Shown one piece after another: positions 57,001-64,000 of a stretch of DNA of 64,000 nt (within the stretch, counting starts at the first letter, position 1; each line of letters starts with the position of its first letter). Both the position numbers and the translations under genes were made by a program. Source of the DNA: Pomphorhynchus laevis (lineage: Eukaryota > Acanthocephala > Palaeacanthocephala > Echinorhynchida > Pomphorhynchidae); NCBI GenBank assembly GCA_012934845.2, contig WNNJ02002826.1, forward strand, positions 1-64,000. The letters are read 5' to 3'. The notes beneath the pieces were generated by a model that was not told the origin of the DNA, searched no databases, and was given only the letters and a program-made list of their open reading frames with translations.

Positions 57001-60000
57001 TTATTAAATTTAATAATTTAATATTATAAATAAATATTATAAATAAAAATTATAAAAAAAGATTTATTTTAACGTGGCAAATGCGTGCCAGCGCACGCTT
57101 ACATGACCACAACAACAAAATCTAAAATACTCTAAATCATGTGTCGAGAAGGTGTGAACGGAGGCGGCATTTGAATGCAATAAAGGAGGGAACGCGGCGG
57201 ACGTCGAGTGGGAGCTGATTCCAGGCGAGTGGGGCGGCGAAGAGGAAGGATCGGAGACCGTAGTTGTTGGAGTAATTAGGAACGTGGAGTAAGAGGGAAT
57301 TACGGGAACGCAGTGATAGAGAGAGGTGGGGCGAGTGTCGTCTAAGAAAGGAAGGTTGATGAACGATGCAGAGCTGACAGCGATGAGACAAAAGTTACGA
57401 GAAGCTGTAAATTATTTAAATAAATTTTATAATTTTACGCCGAAGTAAAACCAGCGTCAAACTAACCACGGTTAGTTTGACGCTGGTTTTATTTTATTTA
57501 TTTATTTTATTTATTGAAAAAATAATAATTATTATACTTTTAAATAGTTGAGAGTGATCCATTATTGATAAATAATTATTGGAGCTGGATTAAAGAAAAG
57601 AATTTTTTTTCTAACTTAAAAAATATCAAAAATAGCTTTCTCATTTCTTTGATCCAGCTCCAATAATTATTAAAAAATATTATCAACTATTGAGGTAATT
57701 TTCTGAAGATGCTAACAGAAGGAATTTTCTGAAGATGCTAACAGAAGTAATTTTCTGAAGATGCTAATTAGCGAAATATCAAACATAATTTCCTCTTTTC
57801 TTCTATTTTTATTATGTACTATTTTTATTAGTACAAGAGAAAACAAATTATTTACAAAACAAATCATTTACAATAATTTACAATCATTTTTAATTTACAA
57901 AATCATTATGTTAGAAAATAAAAACCTTTAAGTTTTTATTAAAAAACTTTAAATAAGTAAAATAATTGCATCTTTTAAATTTGACACTTTTATAGACGAG
58001 CAGTTACTATATCTTGATCCGCACAATGTACAGTGTTACGTTTCTCATCCTGCTTTTGACGACAGTACTTACCACACCAATGTTTTACGTTGGCTGCATT
58101 TTGAAAACCTCGATCCAAGTTTAGCGCTGGTAAATGTTGAATGTAGATAATTGTATTCAAAATATTAAATATAATTTATTTAATTATAAAGATTAATTAT
58201 TGATTATCTAGTGTACCTTATTAGAAATATATACACCAGGTAATCAAAGTTTATCAGAGGAAATACTTCATTAGGATTTATTTGGCCCCTCTGCTATGTT
58301 GGGTCGAGGAATATGAGCTGAAATATTATAACATAGCAGTACCTCCTGATGACCTCTAATCCAGAGGTCATCAGGAGGAACTGCTATGTTATCAGGTTTC
58401 AGCCCTTATTTATTCAGCCCTTAACAGCAAACCAAATATTTGTTAAATCTTCTGATATTAATTAGTCAATTCATAAAAATTGTTTTTTTTTTAAACTTGA
58501 TATAAATATAAAATGTATAAAGTCTTATATAATAATATTTTATTGGTATATATTTCTCCACGTCTAAAATCCACGTGGCGTATTTCCTCATCTAAAATCC
58601 ACATCCAAAAGCGTTTAGTGAGCTTATACTGAATACAGTATAAATTGGAAATATTTAATTTCGATTGAAATACTTACCGTTCATTATAATTCCCAATTAT
58701 ATCGATCTGAAATGAAAATATTTCTAAAAATCGTTGAGGTCTCTTAACAGATGTATCATGATGACCTCTAATCCTTTTTCTTATTCATCGTCAGTTATAT
58801 ATTAGTCAATTCATAAAAATTAATTTTTATTTTAATAAAAAAATGTATAAATATAATATAAATATACATAAATATATAAAAAATCTATAAAATCTATAAA
58901 ATATGTAGACTTATCTGATCTGATTTGTTCTACTGATCAGTTATCAGATTATATTAAATATTACTGACATGTTATATTAAATATAAATATATAATTATAA
59001 TAAAGTATAATAATATAATTAAATTATATAATTATTTTATTAATATAATACAATTATTATAATTCTTTTATATGATAATATAAAAGAATATTATAAACTT
59101 TATTAATAATATTAAAACTTGAGGTTTTAACTTTTATTTGATTGGACGCTATAGTTATTATAGCATATATATGTATAATAAATATTTTTAAATATTATGT
59201 ATATTTTTTCTAATTAATTATAAATAATTAACTAATCGTTAATTAAAAATCAAATGATTAATTATTAATCATTTTTTATTAATTTTGCTAATTTCATGTT
59301 CATATTTAGAAATATAACTTCTTTATTATCACTTATGGTTTTATAAGGCTACTGGATAAATTTTTTCGCTTATTGCGAGTTAAATACAAACTAGTTTATA
59401 CCTTTATACACATCATTAATGTATCGAAATATAGATATAAAATATCTATATTTTATATCTATATACTATCTCAACATTCACTATATGAAAAATCTTAAAG
59501 AATTACAAATGCTTTGAAAAACCTTTGTAATTTCTGAAAATGATAACAAAAGCTATTGAAATAGAGACCTATACAGTATTATATACTAGGTATGACGCAT
59601 TTTTCAAACTATAATTCAACAATAAACATTTTTCACTTATTTTTTAAAACTACATATTATTTCTACAAATACATTTAGTATAAAAATGTAGAGTAAAATA
59701 ATACTGTCAAGTGATTATTATTTCAAGTGATTATTATAGTATATCTTAAAAGATATACTTTTAAGATTGTACCTTAAAAGATATACCTTTATAAAGTACC
59801 TTATTTTATACCTTTACAGTTATGAACAAATTCATATTCTATAAAGCTTAAAAACAAGTCAGCTATAATTGGGCTACTATTACCACCCATTGGAACACCT
59901 TTTACTTGTCTAAATATAGATGTCCCTACTTTTAAATAATTTTGATTTATCAAAATATTTAAGGATTCTATTAATTCAATTTTATCCATATATTTATATT

Positions 60001-61149
60001 TACTTGATGGTTTAATTTTTGTTAGATAGGCGTTATAATTATTATAACATATATATGTATATCTTTTTCCGAATATAAGATTAATTAATTTTACTAACGC
60101 TTCTTTAATATCTACTAAATCTAGATTTGTATAAAGCGTACTAAAATCGTATGTATTTATATTTTGAAAATTTATTCCTTTTGTCTGTTCTAAAAATTCT
60201 TTTGTAGAATTAATACTGAAATAGTGTTTTATACCAGTATTAATTTCGATTACCTTGCAATATTTTTTAAAGTGGTGCTTTAATTACTTTAAGTATTTTA
60301 TTCATATAGACAGAAAGTGGTTTTAATGTACATTTAAACGCACTACATATGAACCTAGGTTTTATTGGATTTTTATGTAATTTTAGATTCCAATATAATA
60401 TAGGTATAGTTTTATTATCTAATTCAACCTTTATACCCTTTTTATCCACCATATAGCAATGACTTGTTTCTAATTGTTTATCTTTGATGTATTTAAGCTT
60501 TTACCATTAATCAACTTATCAAAGTTAGCATTCAAGTCATTATATAACGAATTGTAAATTTTATTCCTATTTTTATTATTTAATCTACATTTATACCCTT
60601 TTGATAGCATTTTTCTTAATTCATCATTTTTAATTAATTCTAGATTATGAGTACATTCATATCTTTATTAATTTTGTTAGTTATTTCAATTTTCTTTTTA
60701 ATTTGACTTTTCCGGTTATCAAAATTAGATCGAAAGACAAGTCAAATGTAGACATTTGACTTGTGTAGACAATTTTTTGTCTAAAAAGGTTTCTGTCTGA
60801 AGATGGAAAGTAAATGTAGATTTGACTTGTGTTTTGGAAATATCAGTTATGTTTCGTTGATTGCTGATTCTGCTGTTGATTTGATCGCTAAAATTATGTT
60901 TGCAAAATTGCAGATACAAATTTCTAATTTTGTTGTGCAACAATTTCAGGGATTTATATGCAAAAATAAAGAGGAATTCTGGACATTGATCGACTTTTTG
61001 CAAAAGGTAAAATGATTGTGTATTTTATTATATTGTAATTAATCAATTTTCAGCAAGATTCCGAGCAGGATAATAAGCTTTTCGAGGTCTTAAATAATCG
61101 ACCGTTTATAAATAATCTGGAATACGAAGGTATTCACAAATTTGTTTGA
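48002..61149 (+). CDS. ATG4: ATG4 cysteine protease, 12 exons, 364 aa
   Basis: ATG4 cleaves and delipidates ATG8 proteins in autophagosome formation in the cytosol. Exons: 48002-48068, 48113-48220, 48272-48343, 48387-48485, 53219-53323, 56058-56130, 56178-56272, 56320-56429, 56482-56560, 57996-58129, 60950-61006, 61054-61149. They sum to 1095 nt and all introns are GT..AG. Signatures in order are [25 protein letters not shown] (catalytic Cys94), [73 protein letters not shown] (Asp277, His279), [12 protein letters not shown] and a carboxy-terminal acidic FEVL (343-346), equivalent to the LIR motif of ATG4B. Start: AAAATGACAG at 48002, with no in-frame alternative nearby. Seven introns are 43-52 nt; introns 4, 5, 9 and 10 are 4733, 2734, 1435 and 2820 nt and filled with repeats. 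No frame break is seen, so it is likely functional. Confidence 0.93.
48990..51475 (+). mobile_element. Old L2-like LINE remnant in ATG4 intron 4
   Basis: A decayed ORF1 begins at about 49012. Its Cys domain is recognisable ([11 protein letters not shown] ... KFRCCF) with the standard 22-residue spacing, but the second and fourth cysteines are lost. Further on, [20 protein letters not shown] (50300-50360) matches the ORF1 basic tail, and [20 protein letters not shown]-like and [12 protein letters not shown] the endonuclease start (50430-50560). An AT-only tract fills 50700-50940. Further endonuclease bits ([20 protein letters not shown]) lie at 51190-51430. It is much more diverged than families Y and Z. 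Confidence 0.65.
51476..52305 (+). mobile_element. L2-like LINE family Y, 3' part, in ATG4 intron 4
   Basis: This starts within the RT just after motif C ([17 protein letters not shown]) and is open to 52201 ([15 protein letters not shown] ... [13 protein letters not shown]). The 3' UTR has hairpin GCGTG..CACGC and ends AAATTATTGTATTATTA. It is joined to the older remnant on its left, so it is a chimera or an insertion into it. Confidence 0.85.
52318..52560 (+). mobile_element. Penelope-like RT fragment in ATG4 intron 4
   Basis: The translation contains [21 protein letters not shown] and, a little further, [17 protein letters not shown]. These are RT motifs B and C of Penelope-like elements, where the B motif usually reads G.PMG....PLLA..F. 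It matches the minus-strand fragment at 59.1-60.7 kb almost exactly over the first ~60 bases. Confidence 0.7.
52735..53101 (-). pseudogene. HSP90: HSP90 exon fragment with its splice donor, antisense in ATG4 intron 4
   Basis: On the minus strand 122 codons are open and match cytosolic HSP90 from the charged linker into the middle domain. Recognisable parts are [73 protein letters not shown] and [19 protein letters not shown]. After CTA-A the sequence goes on GTAAGTG, a good splice donor at the point where HSP90 would continue. No acceptor AG is present at its start (53101), and no other HSP90 exons are seen in the window. It is a truncated genomic copy of one HSP90 exon, not a retrocopy. HSP90 is an ATP-dependent chaperone; this piece alone has no ATPase domain. 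Confidence 0.85.
53324..56057. repeat. ATG4 intron 5: MITE-like and AT-rich repeats
   Basis: This holds a MITE-like element at 53841-54010 (ends TTTTTTGATGACA and TGTCATCAAAA). Pieces of a second repeat (TTATTAGTCAATTCA near 53707, 54296 and, inverted, 54938) and a third family with AACATAGCA..CCTCCT..TGAC..TTAATCC (54180-54290, 54955-55035) are also present. The rest is simple AT sequence. No coding sequence. Confidence 0.6.
57055..57410 (-). mobile_element. L2-like LINE family Z 3'-end fragment in ATG4 intron 9
   Basis: On the minus strand: [20 protein letters not shown], then [28 protein letters not shown] and the hairpin GCGTGC-gctg-GCACGC with AAAATAAATC at the end. It is 5' truncated to about 350 bp. 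Confidence 0.85.
57446..57491. repeat. Perfect 46-bp palindrome
   Basis: Two 22-bp arms (57446-57467 and 57470-57491) are exact reverse complements with two bases between. The core reads CTAACC-ac-GGTTAG. It lies beside the LINE fragment in ATG4 intron 9. Confidence 0.9.
57545..57770. repeat. MITE-like inverted repeat and 26-bp tandem repeat
   Basis: AATAATTATTGGAGCTGGAT with AAAGAAA (57568-57595) is mirrored at about 57640-57672. Next to it GTAATTTTCTGAAGATGCTA is repeated three times at 57695-57768 with a unit of 26-27 bp. Confidence 0.7.
58200..58830. repeat. Repeats in ATG4 intron 10, including a 28-bp hairpin
   Basis: At 58330-58390 a hairpin with 28-bp arms (27 of 28 pair) surrounds AATCC. 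The arm AACATAGCAG..CCTCCTGATG also occurs in intron 5. Copies of TTAGTCAATTCATAAAAATT at about 58470 and 58800 also recur in intron 5. Confidence 0.75.
59140..60720 (-). mobile_element. Penelope-like element fragment in ATG4 intron 10
   Basis: On the minus strand from about 60650: a basic lead-in ([11 protein letters not shown]), [20 protein letters not shown] (the Penelope-type 'fingers' signature), [20 protein letters not shown] (motif A), then [19 protein letters not shown] (motif B; 59990-59801) and traces of RYI.D (motif C) near 59430. Two or more frameshifts separate these. The endonuclease end is not seen. A segment of motif A-B spacer recurs near 59142-59180, downstream of motif C, suggesting a partial tandem copy. 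The match is to Penelope-like RTs generally; the subgroup is not assigned. Confidence 0.7.
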
Positions 61150-61244
61150 TCTTATTGCAAAGAATTTTAATTTTCCTAAATCTTTTATTTACCACTTCTT
61201 ACTGAAATAGAAAAACAATACTTTGTATTAAATATTTTATAAAA

Positions 61245-61650
61245 GTGAATTTGTAGTAATCATATAAGCACGACGCGAAAGAATGACGAATGCCGTTTCG
61301 TCATCACTATGACTCATCAGTGCCAGTTCTCTCCCACTGCTGGATGCAGAGGAGGACTAGCAGACAGTAATCAACGAATGAATCAAGTGCATGATGTACT
61401 AGAAAATCTCTAGTAACATCATCTAGAGTGCTGAATTATCACTACAATAGCTTCACCCAATTGGATCATTCGCAAAAGCACTGGCAGATTCCAGCGCAAG
61501 GTATCTTAATATCGGCTTACTTCTAATCTCAAATGATGATACCATTCCGCGTGAATTTTTAGTAATCATATAAGCCCGACGCGACATGAACTTGATTCAT
61601 TCATTGATTGTCGTCTGCTAGTCCTACTTTGCATCCAGCAGTTGACAAAT
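61245..61650. mobile_element. Foldback-like element after ATG4
   Basis: GTAATCATATAAGC(A/C)CGACGCGA is present as a direct repeat at 61255-61278 and 61562-61584. Inside, ACTGCTGGATGCA..AGGACTAGCAGAC..AATGAATCAAG (61337-61392) is mirrored at 61591-61646. No open frame. It starts about 95 bp after the ATG4 stop. Confidence 0.7.
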
Positions 61651-63430
61651 ACAAAAACGTATTTGTAAGCTGTTTAAGCTGTTAGCTAAAACGGCTTTTT
61701 GAACTGTTCAATCATATTTTGAGTGATTTTGGTAAAATTATTATAGAACCACATTTTAAATTTACAAGCGCATACAAATAAATCGAAAGAACCGTTGTTT
61801 GTCGACATACATCTTTTACTAACAGGTCTAAACATTATTTATATTAAACATTATTTTAAGATTAATATCTTTTACTACGTTATAAAATCAATATGAAATC
61901 CACTTATAAATTCCACTGCAGAAACTGAGTGAAACTAATCAATCTCCTAATTTTATAACGTATAATAATTAATATATTAATTATTATATGGTATTTTATA
62001 TATTATAAAGATAAGATTATAAAGATAAAGATAAGATATAAAGATAAGATTTATTTATCAAACAATTTCGTTCATATTATCTTGTCTTTATCTATGCGTT
62101 CCAGATATATCAATATATTTGTGGCATAGATGCGCTATATATGGCTCAAAGTCCATTGATTATATCTATTGAAATTCATGATCAATTACAAAAGCGGATT
62201 GTAGTTAAGATTGTTAATTTCAAAGTCAATAAAATCCATCCTTCATTTCATCATCGATTATTCATGTCTAATTACCGCAATTACTTAAATTAATTAAACA
62301 AGTTTCAAAATCTTAGCAAAATGTAAAAATGATTTTTTGTTAATTTCAGAAATAGTGATCGGTTTTCTTTCTTGTAGATATTACAATCTACAAGTTCATA
62401 ACTTGAGTTGACTGGAATAAATTAATATTTTATATTGATTTACAAATTGATGGAGTTCAAACTAAGCCATACATTTGTAAGATAATATAATGTAATATAA
62501 AATATCTGATAATATAATATAATACAATTATTTATAATGTAATATAAAATATCTGATTGATTAATACTATTTTTACTTTAATCTTAATTTTAAAAGTTTA
62601 CAACAATTAAATAAATTTAAATAATTTATCTTTTAAATTTTATTTTTTTTGTATATTATATTTTTGAATATAGTTTCGCGTGTTTTCACAACACGCAAAA
62701 ACTGTTTTCGGTAGCAAATAATACCAAATGTATTATTTGTAATACCAAATGCCATTTGGTATTACCCTGTGTCAATTTAGGCATTACCTTAATTGATATA
62801 GAACTCTGGTTTTCATCAGTATAGAATCTTGCAGTTTAGAATCGTAACTTTCCGAATTGAAAACTAAAATTGTTACTGCAATACGATGAGGATGATATCA
62901 AAATGTCTTAAATTATTTTAAGTTTATAAAATTTGAATGACGAGGAAAAATATTTATTTATTTTATTACTGAAAAATACAAATCACTTAAAAATTTTCTT
63001 GATATTTGCCTTTGATTGCAGTGTTTTATTTTAGTTCTAGATTTAGAGTAAAAGTCGATGGATATTCAGATCTGTTTTTGTGGCCATCTCTGCTTATATA
63101 TAAATACTTTAAGCAAATAACATATTTGTGTAGCAATTAGTTTCCTACTGTAAAATTTTACCAATAACAATGTCTGTTTATATACATTTTATATTAAAAT
63201 TGAATTCTAATTTGATTGTATAAGTTAATTATAATTTAATTTAAAATAAAATTTCGTTATTTAATAACTTATATTCGATATTATTTTATTGAGTATCTAT
63301 TAAATTATTTTATTGGTTATTTAAAGCCAATATCATTACATATTGTTACAATTCTTACAATTTCAAATATCAATAAGAATATCATCAATAATTTTTTAAA
63401 TATTTTTTTATAATATTTTTTTTCAACAAT
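61651..63430. other. AT-rich non-coding stretch with small hairpins
   Basis: A 12-bp inverted repeat, TAATACCAAATG-c-CATTTGGTATTA, lies at 62740-62764, and GCGTGTTTTCACAACACGC near 62679-62697. No supported gene is found; exons of an unrecognised gene cannot be excluded. Confidence 0.35.
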
Positions 63431-63436
63431 TTTTAA

Positions 63437-64000
63437 ATAACTAAGGCTTCTATTAATTCAGAATAACTAAGGATTCTATTAATTCAAAATAACTAAGGCT
63501 TCTATTATTTTAAATATTTAAGGATTCTATTAATTCAATTTAATCCATATATTTATATTTACTTGGTTTAATTTTTGTTAGATAGGCGTTATAATTATTA
63601 TAACATATATATGTATATCTTTTTCCAATATTATATTTTAAATGATTTCGAAGAAAGCCAATATCGTTACATATTGTCGCAATTCTTAAAATTTCATTAT
63701 TTAATGTATTATATTTTATATTATATGGTATGCATGAATGCTCATGCAAAAATATGTTTCTTGTAAATTTAAATATGTCATCTTTACGATATAAATTAAT
63801 AGTAGTTTTAGTTAATGTTAATTTAATGTTCATATCTAGATATACACCTTCTTTATCATTAATATTGCTTATTTAATTCACAGTTATCTGTGAATTAAAT
63901 ATCTGTGAATTAAATACACATATATCATCAATATTTATGAACATACAGTTATAAAGCTTAAAAATAAGTCAGTTCTTATTGGGTCTCTGTTATATCCCTT
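63437..64000 (-). mobile_element. Penelope-like element fragment with derived minisatellite
   Basis: On the minus strand from 64000: traces of motif B (ADLFLSFI-like) and motif C ([10 protein letters not shown]-like), then DMNIKLTLTKTTINLYRK and RNIFLHEHSCIPYNIKYN (63833-63700). After this comes [18 protein letters not shown], which in the copy at 60 kb precedes the RT. Four imperfect copies of a ~26-bp unit (TAACTAAGGCTTCTATTAAT) at 63437-63540 derive from the coding segment IELIESL. Confidence 0.65.

Noticed and set aside
60725-61015. Frames of 92 (minus) and 70 (plus) codons near 60.8-61.0 kb
   Set aside because: The plus frame includes ATG4 exon 11 plus intron; the minus frame is its antisense shadow. 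The splice model explains the similarity ([11 protein letters not shown]).

Overview
This is a eukaryotic (metazoan-type), AT-rich window. It carries two well-supported cellular genes in a dense graveyard of mobile elements. The evidence is spliceosomal introns with GT..AG borders, LINE elements with YADD/FADD reverse transcriptases, a Merlin DNA transposon, a Penelope-like element, and homologues of SLC25A38, ATG4 and HSP90. Seven of eleven ATG4 introns are only 43-52 nt, which suggests an invertebrate with very short ancestral introns. I cannot name the species from the sequence alone.

Layout. 0.5-8.6 kb: 3' pieces of LINEs, a minus-strand LINE with REL-type endonuclease, and a nearly complete minus-strand CR1-like LINE (3.4-7.6 kb). 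8.9-13.4 kb: a head-to-tail pile of REL-endonuclease LINE copies bracketed by a 16-bp direct repeat. 14.3-20.9 kb: decayed CR1-like and L2-like LINE pieces, including an L2-like copy with a long RT frame. 20.9-31.3 kb: a three-level nest. A minus-strand L2-like LINE (family Y) is split in its ORF1 by a Merlin transposon with ~165-bp inverted repeats and a near-perfect 8-bp target duplication; the Merlin transposase gene is itself split by a plus-strand L2-like LINE (family Z, copy A). 31.3-33.2 kb: a LINE ORF1 fragment, a MITE, and an intact intronless SLC25A38-like mitochondrial carrier. 33.4-45.8 kb: further Z and Y copies, including Z copy B (open ORF1 and ORF2) inserted in another Y copy. 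45.8-47.8 kb: a three-copy non-coding repeat and an unassigned possible small gene. 48.0-61.1 kb: a complete 12-exon ATG4 gene (364 codons) whose four large introns hold LINE, Penelope-like, MITE and HSP90-derived sequence. 61.2-64 kb: a foldback element, AT-rich DNA and a second Penelope-like fragment.

Themes worth following. (1) At least six LINE ORF1 proteins of two LINE groups (CR1-like and L2-like) share an N-terminal Cys domain with invariant spacing C-x4-C-x22-C-x2-C and a Trp three residues after the second Cys. (2) All L2-like copies end in the same short 3' hairpin, with paired base changes between subfamilies. (3) The 5' UTRs hold a 20-bp minisatellite and a GCGAGC-type box. (4) Several junctions show templated or snap-back filler DNA. 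These are read by eye; no alignment, database search or folding program was run.
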